Under the pieces are notes generated by a model. It made no database searches, was not told the DNA's origin, and saw only the letters and a list, made by a program, of their open reading frames with translations. From Paenibacillus andongensis (lineage in GTDB: Bacteria > Bacillota > Bacilli > Paenibacillales > NBRC-103111), in NCBI RefSeq assembly GCF_025369935.1, contig NZ_CP104467.1:4409001-4473000 (forward strand): a DNA stretch of 64,000 nt, given 5' to 3'. The position numbers and the translations under genes were made by a program. Shown piece after piece: positions 37,713 to 47,273 of the stretch (within the stretch, counting starts at the first letter, position 1; every line of letters begins with the position of its first letter).

Positions 37713-39830
37713 TTACATTTTTATCGTTTTCACTAAGCGTTTAGCGTCGCCGTTAGGTGTTGCTACTACTTCATACACGTTGATGCTGACATCGGAACTC
37801 AATTGTTCGGATTTGATATTGCCGAAATCAATGAATTGAACGCCGGACATGATTTTTTGCTGCCCTGTGAAGGTCATCGACTTGGAGCTTAGCAGTCGTC
37901 CTTCCGAGTCAACAACTTCAAAAGCAAGTGTTGAGAAGTTCGCATCCGTAATCACCTGCTCCTGCCTCTTCACATCCAAATCCAATCGTAACCTGTAAGC
38001 ATAGGATGAATCTTTGCTATAAGTAGCGCTCACGGAGTAATCCTTCAAGTCGATGGTGAATGGATACAAGGAGATAGGGCCCGTACTTGGTATTGGTTGA
38101 ACGGCTGTTTGGTATGACCCTACCGCTAGGCGATTGGCATCATAAACATTAAGTGCAAGCTGATCGGCTTTCTCGCCAGCAGGCAGCATGTAAGAATAAC
38201 TCATCACATAGCTGGTGTTGGGTGCAATCGTCTTCGCTATTGCTGACTGTCGAACGCCTGAGTATGTGTAGCCCTCAGCGCTTGTCAAATCCGTTTGGAA
38301 ATCCGGAACGGTCAAAGATGCTGTTCCTTTATTCGTCAGCTTATACTTTGCAACTACCGTTTTAAAGCCGAAGTCCGAATTCTCACTCATCCCAAACTCC
38401 ACAAGGGATACATCAACATTCGAATCAATAAGATTACTTGCCGTAAGCTTGAATGGTGTGCCAAGGGTATATGCTTGTGCTGCTGCGTAAGAGGAAACCT
38501 CTCCACCACTTCCTGCTCCGGCAAGCGTCGTAATCGAAACCGGTAAATTTACCGCTTGCTTACTGGCGCTTGAATCTGAACTACCGGTTCCTGTACTTGG
38601 TTGTGTCGTTGTTGAAGCACCGGTCTGCTTTTCAAGCACAACCAACTGCAGCGCATCAGTGTTCAACCCAGCAGGCAAAATACCAGAAAAACGGAATGTC
38701 GTAGACTCATTCGGTGATAAATACGACGTACGTACGGCGTTATCACTAGAGGTAACAGCTACGCTGCCTCGAAGTGCTTGGAACTCTGCCGATAAGGCGG
38801 GTATGGTCACAATTCCATCGCTTTGATTCGTTAAGGTCACATTCGCTTGCAAATGTAATCCATCCGATTGCTTACTAGCTGCTGCCCATGAGGTTGAGAT
38901 TGTTAGGCCCTTAACATCCGAGTTTGGGTACTCCGTCTTGTCACCGATTTTACCAACGGAAAAAGACTTCGCAACATTCAGTGAACCCAAAACGGTGGTT
39001 TTCACCTTACCTTTTGGAGAGAACAGCAATGCCAAATCTTTGGTCTCCAGGGCTGCTGGAATCGCAGCTTGTAAGGTGGCTTTAACAGGCTGCTGAGGAA
39101 GTAAAGATTGCCCTCCCCCTTGAGCAAACTGGGCACTGTATGTTAGCCCTTTACTATCTTGAAAATTGAATTCAAGTCCATCAGGCAGCTTTAACGTTGA
39201 ACTACTTAGATTTTCAAGTAATAAGTCTGTATTCACCATCCATACCCCGTCTTTATAGACCTTATAGCTATTGCCTAATTGGGCCGTTACTAACGCATCA
39301 TCAGCAAGCGTAGAGTCCAATTCCTTCAAATTAAGAACAGCTTGTTGAAGCACGGATTGACCCGACTCCGCCAAAGCAGCCTCTACGGATAGAGCACCAA
39401 TATCTTCCATTGCATTATAGTTCCATTCGAAAATATCGACCTTTAACTGGGACGGAGTCAAATTCGCAGGAATTTCAGAAGTAAATTTGAAGGTGCCGGT
39501 TTCTCCCGCTTTCACACGAGCCGTTACTTTCTCACTCAGCTTCGCCGTGTAAGACACACCATTCGTGTCTATAACTTTGACCCCATAGTTGTTGAAATCA
39601 ATCGGCGAGCTGCTGTTATTGTTCAGGCCTAATGAGAAGCGAAGTGACCCATCTTCAGCCCCTGCAGACAAGGTTACTTTGTCCAAAGTAAAGTAGACGG
39701 AATCACTGAGAAACACGCCTTCCTTTCCAGCAAAAGCCGATGTCGCAAAGGGGAATGTTAGGAAGCTTGCTGCGGTTAGCATTAAAGCCGAACGACTGAG
39801 CAAGCGTTTCATCTTTCGTTGTTGGTTCAC
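37713..39830 (-). CDS. large secreted protein with four beta-sandwich-like repeats, exporter-associated
   Basis: 705 residues, not recognised as a named family. GTG start with AGGAGG seven bases upstream, then a signal peptide (about 1-34, TSAFA). Four segments, about 65-136, 200-272, 328-400 and 493-565, share a plan: xLxNxSSxxIxxPD/FxxxxxDxxGxxYxxxLxxxxxxxLxPxxxxxFxxxLPAxLxxxxLxLxVxE. This resembles DUF4352/Ig-like extracellular modules. A Thr/Ser-rich spacer (about 403-424) and a final domain (about 585-705) complete it. It is the last gene of the adaptor-ATPase-permease operon, 39 bases after the permease, and so may be an export substrate, a chaperone, or a surface partner of that pump. 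Confidence 0.8.
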   Translation of the reverse strand: MNQQRKMKRLLSRSALMLTAASFLTFPFATSAFAGKEGVFLSDSVYFTLDKVTLSAGAEDGSLRFSLGLNNNSSSPIDFNNYGVKVIDTNGVSYTAKLSEKVTARVKAGETGTFKFTSEIPANLTPSQLKVDIFEWNYNAMEDIGALSVEAALAESGQSVLQQAVLNLKELDSTLADDALVTAQLGNSYKVYKDGVWMVNTDLLLENLSSSTLKLPDGLEFNFQDSKGLTYSAQFAQGGGQSLLPQQPVKATLQAAIPAALETKDLALLFSPKGKVKTTVLGSLNVAKSFSVGKIGDKTEYPNSDVKGLTISTSWAAASKQSDGLHLQANVTLTNQSDGIVTIPALSAEFQALRGSVAVTSSDNAVRTSYLSPNESTTFRFSGILPAGLNTDALQLVVLEKQTGASTTTQPSTGTGSSDSSASKQAVNLPVSITTLAGAGSGGEVSSYAAAQAYTLGTPFKLTASNLIDSNVDVSLVEFGMSENSDFGFKTVVAKYKLTNKGTASLTVPDFQTDLTSAEGYTYSGVRQSAIAKTIAPNTSYVMSYSYMLPAGEKADQLALNVYDANRLAVGSYQTAVQPIPSTGPISLYPFTIDLKDYSVSATYSKDSSYAYRLRLDLDVKRQEQVITDANFSTLAFEVVDSEGRLLSSKSMTFTGQQKIMSGVQFIDFGNIKSEQLSSDVSINVYEVVATPNGDAKRLVKTIKM

Positions 39831-39869
39831 AGGTAGTCCTCCTCAGAGTTTTCGTAGATCAAATCAAAA

Positions 39870-41048
39870 TCAATCAGATCGCAACGCGTCGATTGGACGC
39901 AATTTAGACGCTTTGTTCGCCGGATACAAGCCAAAAATAACGCCGACAAGCACCGAAAATAAAAAGGCATACAGACTAATGTCAAAAGACAAACTGGTTG
40001 TTTGCTTCGGGCTAAAATAAGGCAGCGCATAGGATAATCCGATGCCAAGCGCAAGTCCGATTAATCCGCCCATCCCGCTGATGACGACAGCTTCGACGAG
40101 AAATTGCAGCAAAATATTTCGACGCTTAGCGCCAATCGATTTGCGGATCCCGATTTCACGCGTTCGTTCACTCACCGTCACCAACATAATATTCATGATT
40201 CCGATGCCACCGACGAGTAGAGAGATTAGCGCAACAGCTACTAATTGATTCGTAAGGGTATTCGTTGCTTCAGTCCGTGCTTTAAGCAGCTCATCCTGAT
40301 TCGTTAAGACAAAGCCCGTATCGCTTTTGAATTTGTACGTTAAATACTGCTTCATTGTATCTTGAGCGGTATAAATATCATCCTTCGTCGGCGCTTCGAC
40401 GTAAGTTGTGCGTATTTGCCCCAGCTTGAACTGTCGTCTTGCTGTTTCCAGAGGCATAATCACTGCGCTATCGACAGAGGCTCCGCCAATGTTCGATCCC
40501 TTCTCTTTCAGAGTTCCAATAACATTGAACACGACACCGTCGATATTGATATCTTCACCTACAGGGTTTAACTGACCAAAGAACGTTTTTGCCACTTCAC
40601 TACCCAATATAGCGACATTCGAGCGAAACTCTAAATCAGCTGGAGCGAGATTCCGCCCCTTATCAATATTTGCTTTAATAATGTTAAAATAGCGATCGTT
40701 CGTTCCAATAACGTTGTATTTCTCCTGCGTACGATCATATTTAACGTTGGATCCGTTCTTCGTCATCGTTGGCGCAATCGACTTGAATTCCGGGAAGTTC
40801 TCGAAATTCATCAGCTCATCATAATTCAATTGCGTTGCACGTCCGTTCCCAGTCGCGGTGACAACAAGCAGATTTGTTCCCATGTTCTCATATTGCTTGG
40901 CGATTTGCTCTGAAGTGCCTTGACCTATCGATACCAAGGTTACAACTGAGCTCACGCCAATAATGACGCCTAACATAGTCAAAAATGTTCGCAGCGGACT
41001 CGATATGATCGTACGAAGCGACATTCGAATGAGTTCACTTAGCTTCAT
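39870..41048 (-). CDS. MacB-type ABC transporter permease
   Basis: 392 residues. N-terminal membrane segment in LRTFLTMLGVIIGVSSVVTLVSIGQG, a large extracytoplasmic MacB periplasmic-core-like domain (about 45-260), and a C-terminal FtsX domain with three membrane segments (LVAVALISLLVGGIGIMNIMLV, ERTREIGIRKSIGAKR, GLIGLALGIGLSYALPYF). It acts as a mechanotransmission exporter and does not carry its own ATPase; that is the gene before it, whose stop overlaps its start as ATGA. Confidence 0.93.
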   Translation of the reverse strand: MKLSELIRMSLRTIISSPLRTFLTMLGVIIGVSSVVTLVSIGQGTSEQIAKQYENMGTNLLVVTATGNGRATQLNYDELMNFENFPEFKSIAPTMTKNGSNVKYDRTQEKYNVIGTNDRYFNIIKANIDKGRNLAPADLEFRSNVAILGSEVAKTFFGQLNPVGEDINIDGVVFNVIGTLKEKGSNIGGASVDSAVIMPLETARRQFKLGQIRTTYVEAPTKDDIYTAQDTMKQYLTYKFKSDTGFVLTNQDELLKARTEATNTLTNQLVAVALISLLVGGIGIMNIMLVTVSERTREIGIRKSIGAKRRNILLQFLVEAVVISGMGGLIGLALGIGLSYALPYFSPKQTTSLSFDISLYAFLFSVLVGVIFGLYPANKASKLRPIDALRSD

Positions 41049-41761
41049 ACACTCACCTCATGCTGAGCACGCATCTGAATGTTATTCCGGTAGTCATCCA
41101 TAATGACGCCATCTTTAAGGGATACTACACGTTTGGCATTTTCGGCAATATGGTGATCATGCGTAATCAATACGATGGTATTCCCTTGTGCATTCAGCTG
41201 CAGGATTAACTCCAACACTTCCTCACCCGTTCTGGAGTCAAGCGCACCCGTTGGTTCATCTGCTAAGATGAGCGAAGGTGATATCGCAAGCGCCCGCGCG
41301 ATGGCCACACGCTGCTGCTGGCCGCCTGATAGCTCACTCGGCTTATGATGACCACGCTCCCCCATCCCAAGCATCTTCAACATGTTATTCGCCCGCTCGC
41401 GCCGTTCCTTCCTTGGAATACCGGCATAGATCATCGGTAGCTCTACATTTTCCATAGCTGACAGACGAGGCAATAAGTTAAATTGTTGGAAAATGAATCC
41501 GATCTTCTGGTTGCGCAGCTCAGCAAGGGCATTATCACCCATATTCTCGGTTACAACGCCATCGAGCGTATAACTGCCTGTCGTAGGCACATCGAGTAGG
41601 CCAATCGTGTTCATGAGGGTCGATTTCCCTGATCCACTCGGTCCGATAATAGCGACAAAATCACCCTCGGCTACGGATAGCGATATGCTTCGCAGAATAT
41701 GAAGATCTTCTTCCCCACGTTTATATGTTTTGGTAATCTCTTTCAGTTCAATGATATTCAT
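41045..41761 (-). CDS. MacB/LolD-type ABC transporter ATPase
   Basis: 238 residues. Walker [14 protein letters not shown]-loop [10 protein letters not shown], signature [16 protein letters not shown], Walker [14 protein letters not shown] and [10 protein letters not shown]. It pairs with the overlapping permease. AAAGGAG precedes the ATG by ten bases; the adaptor gene ends 27 bases upstream. Confidence 0.95.
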   Translation of the reverse strand: MNIIELKEITKTYKRGEEDLHILRSISLSVAEGDFVAIIGPSGSGKSTLMNTIGLLDVPTTGSYTLDGVVTENMGDNALAELRNQKIGFIFQQFNLLPRLSAMENVELPMIYAGIPRKERRERANNMLKMLGMGERGHHKPSELSGGQQQRVAIARALAISPSLILADEPTGALDSRTGEEVLELILQLNAQGNTIVLITHDHHIAENAKRVVSLKDGVIMDDYRNNIQMRAQHEVSV

Positions 41762-41788
41762 ACCGCAATAACTCCTTTCCCGGCCGCA

Positions 41789-43546
41789 TTATCTGTTACC
41801 GCCACCGCCGTTTGTCCGAGTAGCCCCCGTATTGCCGTTGCCCCCAGCACCGCCGTTACCGCCTGCACCTGCTCCACCAGCTCCGCCTTGGAACCCAGCA
41901 CCACCTGCACCACCACCAAATCCACCATTGCCTCCAGCGCCACCGTTTTGCTGGAATTGCTGTCTCAAGCGGTTAATTTCATCCTGACTTAAATTCTGTT
42001 GTCTCTTCACCACGCCAGGCAGAACAACTTTATCGCCTTCTTTAAGACCTTCAGTGATTTCGATTTGCGTTTTGGATCGAATCCCTATTTTAACTTCATG
42101 TTCACTTTCAACCGTACCATCAGCTTTCTTCAAAGAAACAACACGCTTCCCTTTTTGTGATTGCAGCGCTTCTGGCGGTAAATAAATAACGTCTTTTTTA
42201 TCTTGAATTAAAATTTCGCCAGTTGCCGTCATCCCATATTTCAACATGTTGTCTTTATTTTCAGCAGCTAGGACAACATCATAGAACGTTACGCCATTCG
42301 TTGTCGTTCCCACAGAAGAGATTTGCGTCACTTCAGCCGGGAATATGCGTCCTGGGTAAGAATCTACCTTGATTTCAGCCTTCATCCCCGTCTTAATATT
42401 AGGTAAATCCAGCTCATCCACTTGCACCGGCAGCTGCATTTTCGCTAAGCTAGCGACAGCTCCGAACTGCGTACCGTTGGTTACCTTGCTGCCGACCCTG
42501 AAATTACTCAAAATGTCATTTTTCTTATTCACAAAGTCGGTTGAAAATACGCCATCAAAGGGAGCAACAATTTTGAGGGAATCCACCTTGTCCTTAGCCG
42601 CGTCCACTTTCAGCTTCTGCCGTTCAAGAGCAGACTGTTTCGTCAAAATATCATCGGACAATGTATCATTCACGAAGGTTGCTATCGTATCACCTTGATG
42701 TACTATGTTCCCCGTTTTAAATGGCAATACGGAAACACTCCCCGTTGTCCCAGCCAGAATCGTCGTCACCTTCAAGTACTGCAGGGCACTCTTGCCTTGA
42801 GAATCGACAGTTCGTCCACCGAGCGTAACCGAACCCGACACATTCGTTCCTGCATCCATGGAGTTGTCATTCGGGACTACAACTTCGATGTCGATCAGTT
42901 TACCGCCTTTTCCATCCGATTTTGGATCTTTGGAGATACTTTGAATCGATCCTGTTTTTGTGATCATAAATCCATCTAACGTAATATCCACCGGATCTCC
43001 CTTATGCAGCTGCGAAGCATCTTCCACAAAGAAAGGAAGTGTAACAGTTAAAGTACTTAAATCGCCAATCGTAGCAATTTTGGTCGATTTATTGATTGTA
43101 GACCCTAAATCGATGTTATTTGCGTATGTAAGTTTACCGGAAATAGGTGCTTTAACACCCATTAATCCTTGCTGCTGCTGTAAGGAGTTCAGATCTTTCT
43201 CAAGCTGCTCATAAGTCAAAAGCGCATCTTGCAAATCGCTTTCCAAGCTTGTACTTGTTAGTTCAATTAGCACATCTCCAGCTTTAACCGCTTGGTTTCT
43301 AGTTAAATTGATTGACTTAATATTCGCATTTTCTGTTGATGAAATCGTTTGTGTATCTTTAGGCTCGAACTGTGCCGTGCCGGAGACGGAGAAGCGGATA
43401 TTCCCTTTTTTGGCATCGACCGTCACCTCTTTAACAGCAGCAGCTTTTGATTTCTTCCCTTTCCCACCGAAGTAAGCATACGAACCACCCGCACAAACGC
43501 TTACTGCGACTATCACAATGAACCACTTACTGCGATACCATTTCAT
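41789..43546 (-). CDS. efflux RND/MacA-like periplasmic adaptor with tandem cores and a Gly-rich tail
   Basis: 585 residues. One N-terminal membrane anchor (about 8-26). Two adaptor-like units can be seen: the first with NIKSINLTRNQAVKAGDVLIELTS, a coiled coil and GVKAPISGKLTYANNIDLGSTI; the second with GNIVHQGDTIATFVND, another coiled coil and IVAPFDGVFSTDFVNKKNDIL, then a beta-barrel and membrane-proximal domain. The last 55 residues are almost all Gly, Ala and Asn (GGAGGNGG, GGGAGGAG). It should link the ABC pump to the outer surface. It heads the adaptor-ATPase-permease-repeat protein operon; AAGGGGGAAG precedes the ATG. Confidence 0.9.
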   Translation of the reverse strand: MKWYRSKWFIVIVAVSVCAGGSYAYFGGKGKKSKAAAVKEVTVDAKKGNIRFSVSGTAQFEPKDTQTISSTENANIKSINLTRNQAVKAGDVLIELTSTSLESDLQDALLTYEQLEKDLNSLQQQQGLMGVKAPISGKLTYANNIDLGSTINKSTKIATIGDLSTLTVTLPFFVEDASQLHKGDPVDITLDGFMITKTGSIQSISKDPKSDGKGGKLIDIEVVVPNDNSMDAGTNVSGSVTLGGRTVDSQGKSALQYLKVTTILAGTTGSVSVLPFKTGNIVHQGDTIATFVNDTLSDDILTKQSALERQKLKVDAAKDKVDSLKIVAPFDGVFSTDFVNKKNDILSNFRVGSKVTNGTQFGAVASLAKMQLPVQVDELDLPNIKTGMKAEIKVDSYPGRIFPAEVTQISSVGTTTNGVTFYDVVLAAENKDNMLKYGMTATGEILIQDKKDVIYLPPEALQSQKGKRVVSLKKADGTVESEHEVKIGIRSKTQIEITEGLKEGDKVVLPGVVKRQQNLSQDEINRLRQQFQQNGGAGGNGGFGGGAGGAGFQGGAGGAGAGGNGGAGGNGNTGATRTNGGGGNR

Positions 43547-43672
43547 GTAGTGACTTCCCCCTTATAATTTTCGCCAGAAAACTGGCTTAGAAAGCTTATG
43601 CTTAACTTTTTTGCTCAATCAAAACTTGTAACGTAAGCCTAAAAGTGTTCCTACATCGCTTGCCGCTTACAT

Positions 43673-44281
43673 TTAATCATGTTTGGACGTAAGCAGCTCC
43701 ATTAGCTGCTGTTCTACACTGACTCCCATACTTCTTTGGTCAAATTGCTGAAATTCACCGTTTCCACGGTCCATCATGCCAGCTTCAACCTGGCGCTCCG
43801 CCTTTCTTTTTTGAATAAACGCATTGACTCGCCTTTCCCGTTCTTCTGAAGATACCTCTTCACCCCGATTGTCCATTCGCTCCGCCATACGTTTCTTCAT
43901 TTGTTTGGATTGCTCATCCAGAAATGTTCGCTGCGAAAGCGTTAAGCCACTAATGACTTGTTTTTGTTCAGACTCGGTAATGCTTCCTTCATCCATACTT
44001 TTGCGAACAAAAGGCAGTATAGCCTTAGCCTGCTTGGCGGTAATGGTAAGGGAGTCAAGCCGATCCATTCGAATTAATCCCTGAAACAGCATAACGAGCT
44101 GCATCTCTCTAAGATTTTGGACATCTTCAGCGAGGGGGGCATCCTGCGGAGTTTTCCCAGAAGATGGCGTCGGCGATACCAATGTCGAAGTACTGTCAAG
44201 CAATGGCATGTGCCCACTGCAACCACTTAGCAGGAAGGAAATGAGTGTTAAATGCAGCACCATTTTCTGTGTGTATCTCAA
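43673..44281 (-). CDS. small lipoprotein, LTxxQ-like helical, unknown function
   Basis: 202 residues. The start is TTG 44281 with GGAGGTG eight bases upstream. A lipoprotein signal ends LLSGC (Cys about 21), followed by a Ser/Thr/Pro linker and a helical, charged body. LTITAKQAKAILPFVRK and GLTLSQRTFLDEQSKQMKKRM recall the LTxxQ segments of Spy/CpxP-type stress chaperones and sensors, but the match is only by pattern. It lies between the two-component system and the exporter genes, 126 bases before the adaptor, so it may report to, or be controlled by, that system. Confidence 0.65.
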   Translation of the reverse strand: MRYTQKMVLHLTLISFLLSGCSGHMPLLDSTSTLVSPTPSSGKTPQDAPLAEDVQNLREMQLVMLFQGLIRMDRLDSLTITAKQAKAILPFVRKSMDEGSITESEQKQVISGLTLSQRTFLDEQSKQMKKRMAERMDNRGEEVSSEERERRVNAFIQKRKAERQVEAGMMDRGNGEFQQFDQRSMGVSVEQQLMELLTSKHD

Positions 44282-44301
44282 CTTACATACACCTCCAAAA
44301 C

Positions 44302-44330
44302 AAAAAAATCCTGTCCAACAGCAACAGGAT
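44302..44330 (-). terminator. terminator after the histidine kinase gene
   Basis: On the minus strand ATCCTGT pairs with ACAGGAT around a nine-base loop, followed by seven T. It is only about 20 bases upstream of the lipoprotein start at 44281, so the lipoprotein is expressed by read-through or from a promoter overlapping this hairpin. Confidence 0.85.
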
Positions 44331-44383
44331 ACGAAATAATGATGAATTAAGTTTGCTTTAGATGTAAAAAAATTGTGAAAGAT

Positions 44384-45838
44384 TTACGTAATACGAGGAA
44401 AAGTAACACAAAATTCGGTCCCTTCGCCTACCCGACTGCGAACATGTATCGTTCCATTCATACCAGTAACCAAATGCTTCACAATCGTAAGTCCAAGACC
44501 CGTTCCTGTCTTAACGTCGGACCGTGAAGTTCTTGCTTCATCTGCTTTGTAGAAACGATCCCAAATGCGTGCTAACTCGGTATCGGTCATCCCTTCCCCT
44601 GTGTCACAAACATACAAATGAACCTCTCGCTCCTGCTCTTCCAGAGCTACCGTTAGCGTTCCGCCCTTTGGTGTGAACTTCAACGAATTATAGATTAAAT
44701 TCTGTACAATTTGGGCAAATCGATCAGGGTCTAATTGAACCTGTGAGGGCACCCTATCAGGCTCAGGAAGAATGAGGTGAAAGTTTATTTCCTTCATTGC
44801 AATCGGCTCTTTCAGCAGCTCCAACGAATCTTCAAGTGTTTCTGCGATGGATACAGGCCTTAGTCGGAACACATCGACCCCATTTTGAATCTGCGCCAAA
44901 TCTAAAAGATCGGTCACAAGACGCTGAAGCCGTTGAACTTCCTGATCGCAGATACGCAGGTAATGCGAATATTTCTCCTCCGGAATGACCTTATCATTCA
45001 TGGCCACAATTAAGCCGCGAAGAGTCGTCAGCGGAGAACGAAGTTCATGTGAGACATTCGTCAAAAACTCCTGCCTCGTTCCTTCCCATTCCTCCAGCTG
45101 CTCTACCATGAAGTTGAAGCTAGCCGCAAGCTGCCCTACCTCATCCTGTGAGGCAACCGGAACCCGTGTAGTGAAATCACCGTGCGCGAGCTCGAGTGCA
45201 GCTCGATTCATCTGTTGAAGCGGGCCAGCCAATTTGCGAGAAATAATAAACAGAATGAAACCAACAGCTACCAGTGAAAATAAGAGGGGAACCAGAATAT
45301 TAACACGCACAGCGGAAATGGCTTCGCTAATATCTCCAGCAGGAAACTGAAGGAAAATGACCATAGGTTGTCCGTTTAGTTGGTACGGTGCGTGATAAGT
45401 AAACAAATTTACGTTGCGCCCATCAGGTGCCGTTAAGCCAACCATGCCATAGCCGGAATGACCGTGAAGACCATCAATAAACAGCGCATCCATCTGCTTA
45501 GGAATTGCTCTCCCTTCACTATCCGAGGAGCCATTCAGAATGTTGCCCTTATCGTCAACAAGCCAAACTTGTCCATTAATGCTTCTAGCCAAAATACGTA
45601 CCGTATATTTCAGCTCGCGGGTTGAGATCGTCCCATCCTGCAATGAATTCATTAAGCGAGTGACTTCTACATTACGCTTCTCCATCAATTCAATCTTATC
45701 TTTATAAAATAAATCCGTAAAATAGTAGTTCCAGAACAGAAATAGACCAGCAAAAAACAGCACACATGTCGCAAGAAAAGACAGGAAAATTTTCAAATAC
45801 AAGCTGTTGCTCTTTCCCGTCAACCACCGTTTAAACAT
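44384..45838 (-). CDS. membrane sensor histidine kinase (HAMP, HisKA)
   Basis: 484 residues from ATG 45838, which overlaps the stop of the response regulator gene by eight bases with GAGGTGG inside that gene. Membrane segments at about 17-37 and 179-199 flank an extracytoplasmic sensor domain of about 140 residues. Then HAMP (203-255), HisKA with VSHELRSPL (His about 264), and an ATPase with NLIYNSLKFTPKGG, DTGEGM and GTGLGLTIV. It signals through the adjacent regulator; stimulus unknown. Confidence 0.95.
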   Translation of the reverse strand: MFKRWLTGKSNSLYLKIFLSFLATCVLFFAGLFLFWNYYFTDLFYKDKIELMEKRNVEVTRLMNSLQDGTISTRELKYTVRILARSINGQVWLVDDKGNILNGSSDSEGRAIPKQMDALFIDGLHGHSGYGMVGLTAPDGRNVNLFTYHAPYQLNGQPMVIFLQFPAGDISEAISAVRVNILVPLLFSLVAVGFILFIISRKLAGPLQQMNRAALELAHGDFTTRVPVASQDEVGQLAASFNFMVEQLEEWEGTRQEFLTNVSHELRSPLTTLRGLIVAMNDKVIPEEKYSHYLRICDQEVQRLQRLVTDLLDLAQIQNGVDVFRLRPVSIAETLEDSLELLKEPIAMKEINFHLILPEPDRVPSQVQLDPDRFAQIVQNLIYNSLKFTPKGGTLTVALEEQEREVHLYVCDTGEGMTDTELARIWDRFYKADEARTSRSDVKTGTGLGLTIVKHLVTGMNGTIHVRSRVGEGTEFCVTFPRIT

Positions 45839-46559
45839 GCTGAACCACCTCAAAAGAGTAGCCAATTCCCCACAGGGTCTGGATGCACCACATGTCATGC
45901 TGTCCAAGTTTTTTTCGCAAGTTTTTCACATGGGCATCAACCGTGCGCGTACCGCCTGTAAAATCAAAATTCCACACATAACCAAGAAGATCCTCTCGTG
46001 TAAATACGCGGCTTGGATGACTAGTTAGGAAATATAACAGTTCAATCTCCTTCGGCGTAAGCTCAACTCGTTTCCCACCGACTGTGACCCGATACTGCTC
46101 AAGATCGATAACAATATTGCCGATTTCCAGCCATTTGCGGGATGAATTCTGGGCTTGAGACAGATCCATAGGTACTTGAATCATGCGGCGCAGCACGGCC
46201 TTAATACGGGCAATGAGCTCATTCGGATCGAATGGCTTGACCAAATAATCGTCAACCCCCAGATTAAAGCCTCTCAGCTTATCGATGGACTCCCCTTTTG
46301 CCGTAAGGAAAATGATTGGCGTTTGATGAAAGGGGGCCTCCATTTTGCGAATTTGCTCACATAACTCATAGCCGGATATATCAGGCAGCATGATGTCCAG
46401 TAGAACCAAGTTTGGTTTCTCATTTATTATCGTACGAAGCACTTCCTGCCCTCGCGGCAGTATAATCGCCTCATAGTTCGAGTGCTCCAAATATAATCTG
46501 ACGACTTCAGCAATATTCGGTTCGTCATCTACAACTAGAACTTTGCCTTCCGAACTCAT
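45831..46559 (-). CDS. OmpR/PhoB-family response regulator
   Basis: 242 residues. Receiver domain with DDE (about 11-13) and phospho-acceptor D55 in LVLLDIMLPD; K near the end in LVKPFDP. Winged-helix DNA-binding C-terminus with RVELTPKEIELLYFL and TRTVDAHVKNLRKKLG. The ATG overlaps the DUF309 gene stop as ATGA. It most likely controls the co-oriented lipoprotein/exporter genes, by position. Confidence 0.95.
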   Translation of the reverse strand: MSSEGKVLVVDDEPNIAEVVRLYLEHSNYEAIILPRGQEVLRTIINEKPNLVLLDIMLPDISGYELCEQIRKMEAPFHQTPIIFLTAKGESIDKLRGFNLGVDDYLVKPFDPNELIARIKAVLRRMIQVPMDLSQAQNSSRKWLEIGNIVIDLEQYRVTVGGKRVELTPKEIELLYFLTSHPSRVFTREDLLGYVWNFDFTGGTRTVDAHVKNLRKKLGQHDMWCIQTLWGIGYSFEVVQHV

Positions 46560-47089
46560 CTAGCGCCACCCTTTTCCTTACGAATCTGATGCTGCCTTGC
46601 TCTTTCATTGATTACCTCTGAACGATCTCTTCGCGTATGTTTCTGGATGAGCAGTTCGTCTTCCATTTGGCTTGGCGCCTGCCATCTCAGCCCTCTTCTT
46701 TCACATTCTTTTAAGCAGAAATCGATAAGTTCCGGATCAGTAATCGGCAAATTAATATCCGTATACAAGAATTCATCTCGCTCAATAGAAGACCAAACCT
46801 GGTTAAGAAGCTCTTGAAGCTTATCAGGGTTTAATCCCAAAGAAAGGACATGAGGAGCTTCCGCATTCCTGCCCGCGCTTTGCAGCATTTTTACAGCACC
46901 ACTGCGGTTGCCTCTACGAATATGATACATACCTACTGCAATTTGAATAAGTGCGACATAGGTCCTGCTGCGTGCATCGCCAGGATGCTCCTTCCAGAAC
47001 TCCTCCATGACTTCATGGCATTCAAAATAATCCCGCTGTGCATGGAAATAAAGTAAATAATCGATATATGCCTCCGGATACAGCTTCAT
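46556..47089 (-). CDS. DUF309 domain-containing protein
   Basis: 177 residues. The defining motif YFHAQRDYFECHEVMEEFWKEH and VALIQIAVGMYHIRRGN are clear. DUF309 proteins are small helical cytoplasmic proteins without known reaction, often near regulators. It is first in the DUF309-regulator-kinase transcript and overlaps the regulator by four bases. GAGGGG precedes the ATG. Confidence 0.88.
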   Translation of the reverse strand: MKLYPEAYIDYLLYFHAQRDYFECHEVMEEFWKEHPGDARSRTYVALIQIAVGMYHIRRGNRSGAVKMLQSAGRNAEAPHVLSLGLNPDKLQELLNQVWSSIERDEFLYTDINLPITDPELIDFCLKECERRGLRWQAPSQMEDELLIQKHTRRDRSEVINERARQHQIRKEKGGAR

Positions 47090-47273
47090 GAATCGTTCCC
47101 CTCACCTTGTTGTGATCACGAGTAATGCCTAATTACTTCTCATGTTACTCCAAAAGTTATGCCTCCGTCCAACATCGATCATAGGACTCGTTAACTTTCA
47201 TATAATTTCCAACGCAACCAAACTATCATTTCCTACGTCCAATTAAATAGTTTACTAGAAAGAGGCGTGATGG

